From Chelonoidis abingdonii (lineage: Eukaryota; Chordata; Testudines; Testudinidae): a stretch of 64,000 bases of DNA. This document shows positions 22,210 to 33,772 of the stretch, one piece after another. The stretch spans positions 12,572,401 through 12,636,400 of the forward strand of contig NC_133777.1 of the NCBI RefSeq assembly GCF_003597395.2, in the 5' to 3' direction. Made by a program: the position numbers and the translations under genes. Below the pieces are notes generated by a model, which saw only the letters and a program-made list of their open reading frames with translations, did not search any database and was not told the origin of the DNA. Numbering within the stretch: position 1 is the stretch's first letter; each line of letters begins with the position of its first letter.

Positions 22210-25200
22210 AAAACATAACAATGTAGATGTTCCCACTTGAGCTGGAGACCTGGCTCTCAACCCTGGCGAAGAGGAAGGGTCTCAGGACCTGGGCAAAACC
22301 AGCTCTTTCTCTTCGTTATCCAGGCTACACCTCCTTCCTATCCAGCACCGCTCACTTTGGGAGCTGTGCAGGCCCCTTCCTGCTCCTCTCCAGCCCAACA
22401 GAAGTGGCAGTTACTCTGTGCTGCCAAAGCCTCAACTCCTACTGGATTTTCCACTGCCCAGCACCTGCATGAAAGTCTGCATTGGTACAGATCTAGCAAT
22501 GACACTGGCCCTGGTATCGTATTATATTTGTGTCAGTTACATCTTTGGGATCAATATCGTGAACTTTTGTGATCCATGGGAACCTTTTAGTTTCCTTTTT
22601 AATTAGTTTCATTTTTGTATTATGTCGTCCTAAAAAATAAACAAACCATCATGGGCTGCATCCTACAGAACCCCACTGAGAAAAAAAATGTGAGTAATTA
22701 GGTAAATCCACCGAGTCTCTTTGAGTTTCACCGTGGGCTTTGTAAGGAACCAGCGCTATCCAGACTTAGACCTTTTCCTGACCTTTTTCTCTGGTGCAGA
22801 GCAAAGGAGCTTTCTGCTTCAGATGATCTAATTTAATCCAGGATGCTCAACGTTAAGTACCTGGTGAAATGGCCTCTCTTGCCACTCATCCAGGCAGCAA
22901 GGTTATTTTGAAAATAATGCCATTTGGTTTGACTTGCTGTTGAGAGGTGAAATTGAATATACATCCCCAAACTTCCTAGGATCTTAAACATGTTATTTCA
23001 ACAGGTGTATATATAAATCCTGATGCTGAGGCTAGTTCAGTCAGTCCCTTTATCTGAAGGGAAATCTGCTATCAGACAAAAACTAAATCCAACAAACTGT
23101 TGTTTTTGTTTTGTTTTTTCCCCCATATTATTAGTTACTGCTTAATTGGAAAAATTGAAACCAAAAGTGAGAACTGTAAGCAGTTCTGTGCTATTGTCAG
23201 ATATCTATTTTTATCAAGGATCCCGTGAATTACCTCAACCACACCTGTAACATTCTGGACACTGAGGAGGACTTCCAGGTAGGCAAAATCATATAATCAA
23301 AAATCTCAGCCATCTCTATCCTACCAGGTTGTCCCCTCTCTTTCTATATGGTGTTTCAATTAGGGACATGTCAAGTATTTTGGATGTTAAGAGTTATAAT
23401 GTCGAAAGAGAAACCCGACTGAACTCATTAGATGAATTTCCAACTTGAAATAGACACACGTGGGAATTACAGTCCTGTTTTTAGTATCATCATGTCCTGA
23501 AAAGAAAAGACAAAGTGCTGAAGGTGAAAATGGTTACTCTGTAACTGCCCCCTGACAAATGACTGACCCATCTCATAGCTGTGTATTTTTGTGGACTGGG
23601 TCTGCAGTCTTGGGCAACTGAGTCTACTTTAAGCTATGGTAATACTAGTAAAAGAATAAGGAATAATATGACTGGTGTTGAATTAGTTTAGGGAGAAAAT
23701 AAGAATCCCTCCCTACCTCCAAAGAATACAACCAAACCTTTGCTCATTTCCAGAAGCAAGTAAAAGAGAATTGCCTGAAATATGGGGTTAGCTCCCTCAA
23801 ACGCACACGTTTCTCCCGTCTCCTCTCCCCACCGCCCCCCCCCGTTCNTGTTTTGTTACACTGGCTACATTTGCACTCCTATAATATTAAGGCATAGTCA
23901 GTTTTTCTCTTCTATGCCCATAACATTTCAGCACTTAGCATGTTACTTCTCCAATTTATTTCATGGAGAAAACCAAAAACTTTGCTTATAGAGTTTCTCT
24001 CTGAGCAAGATTATTTTATGAAATTTAGGGGGAGGGAGAATGTTTTGACTAGTCTTCGGTTATAGAACTATTCAAAAGCTATCAATTTCAGACGTCCCCC
24101 CTCTCCCCCCATTTTCTAATTATGAGTCTCTGAGCTTTTGGGTTCTAGCTAGAACAGGAAGCAGAAGTTCTGAGATCTTGCAATTGTTCTGCTATATTTC
24201 CAATGCAGTCAGAAGAAAGAAGCATCAGAACCTCACCTGTTGTGAGATTTTCCAGTCAAATTGTGTGGACTTCAGGGGTTCATCTCATTCATACAAGGTT
24301 CAGAGAAGCAGTCAGATTTGTGGACGTTTATCTGAACCAAACCTTTTAAGATACAGTCATTAATATTCTTTTCGATAAAACCAATCTACCTTTTATCTGG
24401 AGCAGGTTTGGATTAGCTCACTGAACCATTTGCTTAGCCTTAATGTACATCCCAAGAAAGAAATGGAAAAGCTGCAGAGGCTGTTGCCCCTGTTAAGTTT
24501 CTGTCAGAATCAGTAGCTGTTGCATCTTGCTAAATCTGCCCATCATCCTATTTAATTTATGGCTCAAGCAAGAGACTTCTTCCTATAATCTCCATAATCA
24601 TAAATGGTCACTCAATTTACAAAAAGGGAAAAATAGAATAAGAAACTCTAATCCTGCTTTACAGTTTGTAATCAATTCCTGCTCCTCTCTGGAACTTTGA
24701 TTTATTTTATGGAGGGTCACAACTACAAATCTCAAAGCATATTTCAGTAAAAGCTACAGAGCAATTTACTTTGAAACTCACCCCCCGCCTCCCTGGACTC
24801 CTACTCTTATGTCTGTGTGAAGCAAAGCTGTCAAAATATTTACACAATCTTTTGGTTCAAACATTCTCTTTGGGGAAAATACTATATTTAATAGTATCAT
24901 TAACACAAAATCTTAAGTCCCTTGGATATAACATCTATTGAGTCCAGAATCAACTGTGAAAATTATAATATAGCCAACTACCCACCATTAAGTGAATTTC
25001 TGTTACAATTTTTAATAATAATGTCCTCCATCTCCATCAAGACAAAAACAATGATGCTTTTCCATAGAATCTTCCATAGCTTTTTACAGCAGAAACCTTG
25101 TAAAATTAACCTGACTTGAAAAGTTTCAATGTTGCTTACAGGGTTCTAAATAGTATAGTGAAACTGACGAGAATCTTGTTAATTTCTCTTTTTTGCTGCT

Positions 25201-25774
25201 TAGCAAGAGCAGGAGCAGAAGCACTGGAGTGGTCTGTCTGCAGATTAGGTAAAACAATACTACATCAGTTCATGTTTTCAGGATTATCTTCATAATTATA
25301 AAGGAGTTTACTTTAAAACCTCCATGTTTGCCAAAGAAGGCTTCCCATTCACTGCTGGTGAATGCAATTTTTCAAGCACTAGTTTACTTGTATTTTTTTC
25401 ACTTCAGTAAGGTCTTAAAAGCTCATCATAAGTCTTTTCAGATAAAATATAATGGTTGTAAAAATGTATTAGCAGTGAGGCTGACCATCTTGCAGTAAGT
25501 GCTTCCTCAGAGGGGGGGAAATATATTACAGGTGTTAAACCCAGAAATACTTTGTTTCTCTGCCTAATTCTCTTTCCTAACAAGAAACTGCTTAATTTTC
25601 AAACTTAATTCCAAAAATTGAATGCATCCTTTCTTAATGACTCTCATTTCCAGCAAAATATAATTTGGCATAAATGAATTTTCTTGGCAATTTATTACAG
25701 TATATTGAATGTAGTCATTAGATACGTTTACTAGTTGACTTCTGTATTCCATCTGCTTTATATACTGTCCAATA
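22210..25774. other. Intron, nothing recognised; one ambiguous base
   Basis: 3.5 kb without identified repeat or exon. The ambiguous base N at 23848 sits just after a C run (23835-23843), a typical sequencing problem site. Confidence 0.45.
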
Positions 25775-26445
25775 AGGGTAAAGTCACAAAAGACGTAGGT
25801 GCCTAACTGCCACTTTAGAAGCCTAAATCCCAGAATCAGGCACCTCTGGGATTCACAAAAATCCTGCTCAGCTGCTACATAACCCTAAAATCACTCATTG
25901 CCTGAATTTTTTCAAAGTTCCCTCTGCACATTAGTGCTGCAGCCCCACACCTAAGCCCCAGAGCAGTGTATGAACTGGAGGAAGATAGGCATTCCTCCAG
26001 CTAGCTTGCCTTCAGTGCCCGATTCAGTATGCATTCTTAGACCTTGCATACCATATTGGGCCCTTGTAGCTCAGAGTACACAAAATGGGGAGGGGTCAGA
26101 GGGAAAGGAGGCCCTCCCTCATAATTTTTAGCTAAGTAGTTAGGGTACTTACCTGGGATGTGGGAGACCGCAGGTTCAAGTCTCCCCTCTACCTGCAATG
26201 GAGAAGGGATTTGAGCAGGGATCTGTCACCTCTCAAATGAGTGCCCTAGCCACTGGGGTCTGAGATATTCTGATGTGGGGCACTCTCAGTCTCTCTTGTT
26301 GAAACCGTTCCACTGTGGGTATTTAATGAAAGACTCATTGGACCAGAGAGAGAAAGCAACCATGAAGATGACTCTGGAGGGTGGTAGGTAGAGCACTCAT
26401 ATGGGAGGTGGGAGACCCAGGATCTAGCTCAGCTGCTCCAAATGA
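25775..26445. mobile_element. Long non-autonomous element with tRNA-like core, copy 1
   Basis: The left end (AGGGTAAAGTCACAAAAG...TAGGTGCCTAAC) matches the left end of the element at 29531-30295. Near 26129-26183, TAGCTAAGTAGTTAGGG and GGTTCAAGTCT resemble Pol III A and B boxes at tRNA-like spacing. The right terminus is not visible, so it is truncated or degenerate there. Confidence 0.5.
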
Positions 26446-26542
26446 ATGTTTTAATTGAAAAAGTGAAAAGCCCTTTATTAAACAAGATATCATAGGTGCA
26501 GAAACAAAAGAAATATGCAGCATGAGGCCAACCTACATTGGG

Positions 26543-26613
26543 ACTGATCCTGCAAGTTACTGGGCACCTCAATTCCAATTGAAGTTATGGGTGCTGAGCA
26601 CCTCATAGGATCA
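26543..26613. repeat. Palindromic repeat, CTGATCCTGC type
   Basis: CTGATCCTGCAAGTTACTGGGCACCTCAATT is mirrored by AATTGAAG...GGGTGCTGAGCACCTCATAGGATCA. The hairpin arms are about 30 nt with several mismatches, a typical old MITE-like palindrome. Confidence 0.55.
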
Positions 26614-27879
26614 CCTGTGTCTAATCATACAACATGAAGAAAACATAGGATACTTTCCTTTTTTCAAGTCACTATAAAAGCAGAGTAATAAAACTGACTG
26701 GAATACCCTTCTCCAAGATAACAAGCATTATTATCAGTGCATTATTATCATCACTGTAACTCAGGAAAATGCTTAAAGTCAGTTAATATTAAAGATTGGT
26801 GTCATATCAAAACATACCAAAATATCCTAGCTATTGGTTATTATTCCTTGATACTAGATTTTATAGATCAGTCCAATTTTATTCACATGAGATCTCATTG
26901 GGGTTTTTATTTATGATGCCTATTCAGGATCCACAGAGCACAATTGTTACATCCTAGTCTCCAGAGTTGATACACTATGGGCCCTCCACATCTTTGGTTG
27001 TGAAGGTTTTTTGCAGGACAAGTATTGTAGACCAGATTGTTTTCTATTTATTCTAGCACGCACCTTTTATCCCCTACCCACCTTTCTCCACTCAAATTAG
27101 TTTTGCTCTTGACATGAGAGAAACATAGTGGAATTTATGCATGATTTCATATCTTTTTGTCACAAAATATGAGACACACTTTTAAAGAATAAACAATTCT
27201 CTCTGGCTCCTAAGAAGTGTGAAGACTTCTCAGCCAAAACCCAAACATTGAAAATATAGTGGAAAGCAGCTTCCTAGCTGCAGGGAAGACTCTAGGCTAG
27301 TTGAACAAAGCCAAAATTAAAATGTAAAATGCAGTTGACAGTGATTATTAATCAGTTAGTTCCAGGAAGCCATCATGACCTCCTGGCCAAAGTTAAAATA
27401 ACAAGACATGTTTTTCAAAAAATAAAACAAGATGCTTAATCAAATTAGACTCCTGCTTTGCACATTCATTATTAATATGATGATGCCAAAAAGTAAAAGT
27501 TGTTTCTTTTAGATGAATAAAATGAAATTGGAATGGGAGCCATCCGCAGGAAGCAGTAATTGGTGAATCAGTTTTCCCGAGCATAAATTGTTGGGGCAGA
27601 AATCTAATCTCAGCTGCACCGTGCCTATCACAAGATATTAGGGAGAACATTTGATGCTGTCCTGAACACTCATGCCACAGTACAGAAGAAGATTTTGCCA
27701 GGTATGTGGCATTGCATGCCAATTACAGCAGAAATGGTAAGATCTGAGAGAGGGCTTTCAGAATCAGGTACATTTAGATTATTCTTTATTGGCAATTGTG
27801 TTTGTCAGCTTTAAGAAATCTGTCTTTAGAAACAGTAGGGTGAATTACTGATCTCCAAGTGGAGTCTAAGTTATTAGTT
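26614..27879. other. Intron, nothing recognised
   Basis: AT-rich. Short frames only, no homology recognised. Confidence 0.45.
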
Positions 27880-28130
27880 ATGAACGATAAAAGCCTAAAT
27901 GGCTTACAACTGATCTACCTGAGGAGTCACCTCTCTCCTCATTCCATACTGCCACAGCTACGGTCAGTAGAGAGGACCTGACTCCCCCCTCATTATGTAA
28001 GAGATAGGGCGGATGGCCGGTCGCTCTCTGTGAAGGCCCTGAGATTCTGGAGCTTGCTTCCACGTTTTGTCCAAAATAGCCCAAATTTGGTGATCCTTTA
28101 GGCATGGTGTAAAAACTATCTGTTCAACTG
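27880..28130 (+). mobile_element. Possible relic of a LINE reverse-transcriptase C-terminus
   Basis: A short frame reads S-L-N-G-L-Q-L-I-Y-L-R-S-H-L and then Q-L-R-S-V-E-R-T before a stop; a later stretch (another frame) has R-F-W-S-L-L-P. These resemble the K-A-L-N-G-L-.-P-.-Y-L ... L-R-S ... F-W-N-.-L-P string seen in decayed LINE ORFs. No 3' tail found. Confidence 0.35.
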
Positions 28131-29184
28131 GGTTTTTGGAGAGGGCTGAGAGCATGCTTCCCATAATGATGAAGGGAGTAGAAAGGAGTTTCTGGAAGTG
28201 TGAAAGGGAGTCACTTCTGTAAAGTGATTCTATAATGCTGCTGGGATTTATTGTGATGTTAGGGTGTCTAGAGCCTTGGATAGACTTTTTTATTTTTTTC
28301 TACGCACTTTGTTTATCTAGATTTTAAAATATCTCCAGTTATCTATCAACAATTAGAATAGTGACCATGGACCTATTCAAAAAATAAAAATCCCAGAAAC
28401 TTCAGAGCTGCCCAAGTGTCCAAGCTGCCCAAGTGCCCAAGGATTGTATCAGTATTGATAAATATCACTTCTCCTACCTATTCCCAGAAGAAATCACTCA
28501 TATCAAGGGTTAGAGGCTGGAACTGGAGATGGAGAATACTTTGTAGCTTGTTAGCAATAAAAGTCTGTTAGCTCATTACTAAGGTGAGAGTAATGCCACA
28601 ATACACAAACCAAAGCTATATTAAAAACATCTGGTCAAGAAGAAACACTAAATTTTCAACAGTGTTGTTGATTAAGGGCTCAGCTGGGTGACACACCTCA
28701 TTATGGTGCCAGCTGCACCCTACCTATTGCTGTCAAATAGCTCATAGGGAGATGATGATAAACTTCCAGTGAAATCTATCAAGCCATAAATTGATACTTC
28801 GGCATCCTAGCTACATCAAAGCAAAATCACTCATCCAGAGCTTCAGAGTCCAAATTCTTCTTCAAGTTGTTCATTCCTGTTTCCCTTCTCAGGAAGTTTC
28901 ATTGATGAATTTTCATCCTTGAGTTTAATGTTTTTTCTTCTGACAACACTTTCAGATTCACTAGGCACAAAAACATGACCTCAGTATTTCCTAAGCAAAA
29001 GTTATAATTGATTGATATTCTTAACCACTGCAAGTTTTTCTGCTCAAAGTAGCAAGGCTCAGATGACTATATATTTTATCTTTTAATGAATATTTGACTT
29101 GTTCATAACAGCTTCTAGTAGATTCTCTCATTTCCCCCTCCACTATTCCCACCCTACACACACTCTAACTATAATCGCTTCAAG
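28131..29184. other. Intron, nothing recognised
   Basis: AT-rich, a local direct repeat CCCAAGTG near 28409-28439, otherwise featureless. Confidence 0.45.
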
Positions 29185-29252
29185 TCAGGTCCTGCACCAG
29201 TGAAATCACGGGAGATTTAAAACTGATATAATTTAAGTAAGATCAGGACCTT
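29185..29252. repeat. Short palindromic repeat, GGTCCTG...CAGGACC type
   Basis: AGGTCCTG at the left pairs with TCAGGACC at the right, with a degenerate centre around ACCAGTGAAATCACGGGAG. Same style as the palindrome at 26543-26613. Confidence 0.4.
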
Positions 29253-29530
29253 TGGATATACCTCTATCTTTATCCACTCTGGTACATGTCCTTTTACAGA
29301 TTTGCAGAAATACCCAGTGAAATTGGTCATATTCCAGACTAACGGGAACCTCTTGACCTTCTGATTGGAAAATCACTAGTTGTCAAACTGTTGTTCTCAC
29401 AGATGGTGATTGTAATCTTATCAGATTATAAGGGCTACTCAGATCCCTCTATTTGACTGTCAAAGTTTGTAGACATCTTAAATCTGTCTTCCAGAGAGTA
29501 CTAGATAACATCTTATCCAATGTAATACTT
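29253..29530. other. Intron, nothing recognised
   Basis: No repeat or exon recognised. Confidence 0.4.
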
Positions 29531-30295
29531 AGGGCTAAATCCACAAAGGGACTTTAGGCACACTCTTGTAATGCCCAACATTTAGGCACCTTGCCACCCA
29601 GTGGAATTCACAGCCCTGAGTTAGGTGCCCACGCTGCCTATATATTGCATAGGATGAGATAAGCATGAAAAAATAGGATTCACAGAAGCCAGCAAGCTGA
29701 ATGGGGAACTGCTTAAACTAACCAATAGGAAATGCCAAGAAGAGATGGAGATCTAAGCTCCACCCCTCAAAGGGAACTTGGTGCCTTACTCTGCCCCATA
29801 CTCTGTTCAGGATTGGCAACCATGAATGCTTCTGGAGTTAGGTGCCTAAACCAGATCAGCCCTTCCTCATGAAAATAATGCAGGAAAAGGTGCCAGTGCC
29901 CCCTACCGCCTTATATACAATAGCCCAGTTGTTAAGGCAGGATGAGGGAGATCCAGATTCAAATCCCCACTTGATTTGGAGCAGGGATTTGAACCCACTA
30001 GTGGTGCGGGGAAGGAAACGACACCTAGTTTGAGAAACTTACCAGAGCTTAGGTGCCAAGCAGCTTAGCAAAATCAGGATTTAGGCAGTTTTGTGTGTGC
30101 CCACTGACAGAAGTTTTGGCGCCAGGGTGGCTTTACCAGTGGAAACTTAAATTTCCACAGAATTAGCACCAGAGACTTTACCAGTGGAAAATTAAGTTCC
30201 CACAGCAACTGGGCAGAGGTTTTGAGGGACTAAATTTTGGACTTTGCCACCAAAGTAACAGTTAAGTGCCTAAGTCCCTTTGTGGATATAGCCCT
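29531..30295. mobile_element. Long non-autonomous TIR element with tRNA-like core, copy 2
   Basis: Left terminus AGGGCTAAATCCACAAAGGG (29531-29550) is inverted at the right end as TCCCTTTGTGGATATAGCCCT (30275-30295). About 765 bp with no transposase. Internal TAGCCCAGTTGTTAAGG (29921-29937) and AGATTCAAATCCC (29955-29967) resemble A and B boxes, as in the copy at 25775. A local direct repeat around 30131-30210 (CTTTACCAGTGGAAA twice) is also present. Confidence 0.7.
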
Positions 30296-31484
30296 AAAGC
30301 CTAAAAGAGACCACACCATCTTGATTTAAAAATTGTTGAAGTGGAGAAATGAAGGAAGAAAACAGAGTTATATTTGAGCCCCTGGAGTCAGTCCAGACCA
30401 GTACAGTATGTGGTTTAAAACAAATTTTTTTCAGTTTTGCTCTTATGTGCAAAGCTGCTACATCATTCCTCCTCTGGATCCCAAACTAGCTAGGAAAAAA
30501 AAAAGGCTAACAAAAAGTTTTAGAAGATGAAGTGAAACCAACCACCCAAAAAAACCCTGATCAGTTAGAAACTGCTGAAAGAAGCCGTCAGTCCCAGACA
30601 AGCTAGGTATCAGACCCCACCAGGAGTATTTTAATACAGGAATCAGACAGTTTGTAACATTGTGGTAATATGCAGGGGAAGGGTGTGGGGGAAAAAACGA
30701 GACCTTATTATGCTTTTCCTGAGACTGGTAATGTATCCTTCATCTGATCAGTATAAAGTATTTGTATAAATGAGACATTGGCAGCATTTGTAAATTGCTT
30801 GCAGTTGGCTTTTTGTGTTATATTCATGCCAACAAAGGGGCCCCCTTCCTTCCTCACTCACACACGTCCCCCAAGATGTTCTTCTTGGGAGGGAAAGAAT
30901 GTTAGTTATTTTGTTCTCTTCTCTCCCATTACTGTACACGCTGTCACTGCTGCTCTTGGCCATCAAGGTGATCAGAACTGTGTGTCAAAAAAGATTGACA
31001 TCTGGACAGAAAGACTTCAGCACATCATCCAGGTAGTTTATTGCAGCATATTCATCCCAAGATGCAGATAAGACAGGCAAAATTCTGAAGGGCTTTTGTC
31101 GAATAAAAGAGAATACATTGGGAAGGAAGAAAATGGATTATACTTTTTTCTTGTGAGACTGTTCTACTCCCATCTTTTCTCCTGTTCATATATGTAGGCA
31201 AAGTACATTGACAGTGTGTTAGAAATCATACAAATCACCTTTGGTCTTTGATGCCTACCAGCTGGCTCTTCTTTGTTGCTACAGGAAGGAATACATTAAG
31301 TTCTCAACATCACTACTACTGCTAGCTACATTTTTAGCGTCAAAACATAATATTTTGCAGTCTGACTAATACCAGTAACTTAATAGCTGCACTATCAAGG
31401 GATCTATTCAAAATCAACTACAAGTCTTCCCAGTATAATGCTGCTTGTGGCATCTTGAATGAAAAGTAACAAAAAATACTAGAA
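30296..31484. other. Intron, nothing recognised
   Basis: No repeat terminus or exon recognised. Confidence 0.4.
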
Positions 31485-31760
31485 GAGGCAGAATGGTCCA
31501 ATGGGCAGGGTATTAACTCAGACTCAGTAGACATGGGTTCTATTCTTGGTTCTGTCACTGACGTGCTGTGATTTTTGAGTCTTCATGTCAACTCTCTGGG
31601 CCAGTTTCCTTTCCCACCCTTGATCTGTCTTATCTATTTAGACTATAAGTTTTTCAAGGTAAAGATTGTCTCTCACTGTTTATATGTACAGTGCCTAGAA
31701 TAATGGGCCCCAGTCTTGGTTGGAGTCCCTAGATGCAACTGTAATACAAAGAATTAATAA
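31485..31760 (+). mobile_element. MIR-like tRNA-derived SINE
   Basis: Starts with a decayed tRNA-like head (GGCAGAATGGTCCAATGGGC...ACATGGGTTCTATTCTTGG, the last part a B-box-like segment), then the central CTGTCACTGACGTGCTGTGA..., and the tail GTACAGTGCCTAGAATAATGGG...AATTAATAATAC. This is the order of an ancient amniote MIR-class SINE. Confidence 0.6.
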
Positions 31761-31779
31761 TACTATCAATGAAAATATA

Positions 31780-31956
31780 CAGTAGAACCCCATTTATCTG
31801 ACCCTTCATTATCTGGCTCTCCATATAAACCGAACAACTAGCACACACATGTCCAAAAGTAGGCAATCACTCCTGTGGCTGCTAGATGGCTCTGCAACCT
31901 CGCACTTTCCCGCTCTCCAGATTATCCAAATTTTTGATTATCCGGGTTTGGTTGAT
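31780..31956 (+). mobile_element. pogo/Tigger-like DNA transposon end
   Basis: CAGTAGAACCCCATTTATCTG follows a TA dinucleotide (31778-31779), matching Tigger-type terminal repeats. Internal GATTATCC repeats follow. The opposite inverted terminus is not visible, so it is a one-ended fragment. Confidence 0.55.
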
Positions 31957-32739
31957 GCACATTTTAACTTTCTACAGACGTAATCATATTCTTTGCTTCA
32001 AGGCATTTCAGGATCTTACTTTTACTGTATAATGTTTTCTGTAGAGATTTCTGGGCCCTAGTTCAGTCTGCTGTGCAGGTACCGCCTGCCCTTTTACTAG
32101 GCACCAGGGCAGAAATTACATATTAAAAGAAGCACTTTTGACAGTTTTGTTATTTCTTTTTTTCACTGTGCTTTTTACCTTGCTGTCAAAAAAAAAAAAG
32201 TGTCCGTAACTGTCCCCCCCCCCCCCCGCACAGATCTCTAGCCGTATTCTTGTTGTTTGAAACCAGATGGAAGAGATATATTAAAGTTGCTTTTAAAACC
32301 TACGATAGAGCAGTGTTGCCAGTGTAGCTGTTCTGCCAAAAACTGATTTGATCTAGAGATCTGTGACCAATTTCCACAAAATTCTTTTCTGGCAAGAGAG
32401 CCCAGCAGTGACATTTTTCTTTCAGTCTCCAACAATATGGAGAACCTTATCTTAGGAATAATTTAATATATGCCATCTTATTTTTGCAAACATTGATTTG
32501 AGATTAGCAATGTTAAGCACATTCCTCTTTCTTCCAAAAAATGGCAAAACAAAATCATACGAATGTAAAAAAATTTATAGTACAATAAATAAATTTGCTG
32601 CATTTGTGTTGTCTTCTTTCCGTCGCTACGTTGATTCCTACTTTTCAAAGTATTGTTATACAGTTTTTTACACATGGGTCCTTGTGACATTTTGGGGACC
32701 CCCAGCAGCAGGCCAGTATGACCAGGTTTTAGTAACCAT
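31957..32739. other. Intron with homopolymer runs
   Basis: An A run (about 32188-32199) and a 14-base C run (32214-32227) occur close together. No element assigned. Confidence 0.4.
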
Positions 32740-33468
32740 GCTTTAACTGGATGGTCTTTGTGGCTATGCAGCTATTCGGACCCAAACAGCCTGCCAGTAA
32801 AGCCTGCCAGTAACCACAAGGCCTCACCGTGACTTGCCCAGCCTGGTACTCCTTTGCAGTCTTTGACCTTAGTGCCACGGGCTGGTTCAAGGATGTTTCG
32901 GCCCGAGGCGAAACTTTCACTCGCGCCCTCCCCTTGTCGCCCAAAGCTCCTGCCCGAGGAGCTCCCCCCATGGCAGCTTCCCCCCCTCTGGCCTGGTGGA
33001 GCCCCCCCCCACAGCAAGCTCCTTCCCCGCCCTGAGGTGTCCCCCCTGCAGCAGCGCCCCAACGCCGCACCCTGAGCACCCTCCTCACCCAGCTCACCCC
33101 GCCCGCCTGCCTCCCGAGTGCACGCTGTGCTGCTTCACTTCTCCCGCCCCCAGACTTGCGGGGCCAATCAGCTTAGGTCTGCAAGCCTGGGGACGGGAGA
33201 AGTGAAGCAGCCATGGCATGCTCAGGGAGGAGGCGGGGCATGGGTGAGCTGGGCGTGGGTGCGCTGCATTGCCGTCCCCCCACTTTACTTGCTGCAGGCG
33301 ACCCTCCCTTGCACTCCCCTTACCCCAGCTCCCCCTCTGCCTAATGCCGGCAGGCGACTTGGGTGTGGCGAGCTCGGCCACCGCAGTCGCTGCCGAAGAA
33401 AATGCCGCCCCCCAAATGCCAGCACCCTAGGCGACTGCCTAGGTCACCTAAATGGTTGCACCAGTCCT
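32740..33468. mobile_element. GC-rich non-coding DNA element, probable
   Basis: An abrupt C-rich, CpG-bearing block whose right end GCCTAGGTCACC...GGTTGCACCAGTCCTG I recognise as a turtle DNA-element terminus. The matching left terminus is not clear. Open frames in several phases are by-products of base composition. A strong hairpin lies inside at 33129-33211. Confidence 0.4.
33129..33211. repeat. 31-nt inverted repeat with 21-nt loop
   Basis: GCTGCTTCACTTCTCCCG...ACTTGC (33129-33159) pairs with GCAAGC...CGGGAGAAGTGAAGCAGC (33181-33211) at 29 of 31 positions. Confidence 0.8.
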
Positions 33469-33527
33469 GCTTAGTACCCTTCCAACCCCAAGTTCACCCC
33501 CAAATCATCCTACTTCAGGGATTGGTC

Positions 33528-33764
33528 CAGGGTTTTGCAAACAGGGGTCGCCGCTGCTCCAGGCCAATGGGAGCTGTTGGAAGCGGTGTGGGCCGAGGGA
33601 GTTACTGGCTGCCACTTCCACCAGCTCTCATTGGCCCGGAGCAGCGATCCGCGGCCAGTGGGATCCGCAATCGGCCGGACCTGTGGACGGGACAGGTAAA
33701 CAAACCGGCCGGCCCACCAAGGGCTTTCCCTACACAAGCAGCGACCCCTGTCTGAGAAACTCTG
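33528..33764. mobile_element. Palindromic hAT-type MITE, copy 2
   Basis: Same family as 321-579. Its right end ACACAAGCAGCGACCCCTG...CTCTG matches the left end of copy 1 when reversed, and both carry the GGCCAATGGGAGCTG centre. The left arm is shortened. Flanking 8-mers GATTGGTC (33520-33527) and GACTAGTC (33765-33772) agree at 6 of 8. Confidence 0.7.
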
Positions 33765-33772
33765 GACTAGTC

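Noticed and set aside
32214..32227. Poly-C run as a G-quadruplex or regulatory site
   Set aside because: A single homopolymer next to a poly-A run; more likely slippage or a repeat tail, with no supporting context.
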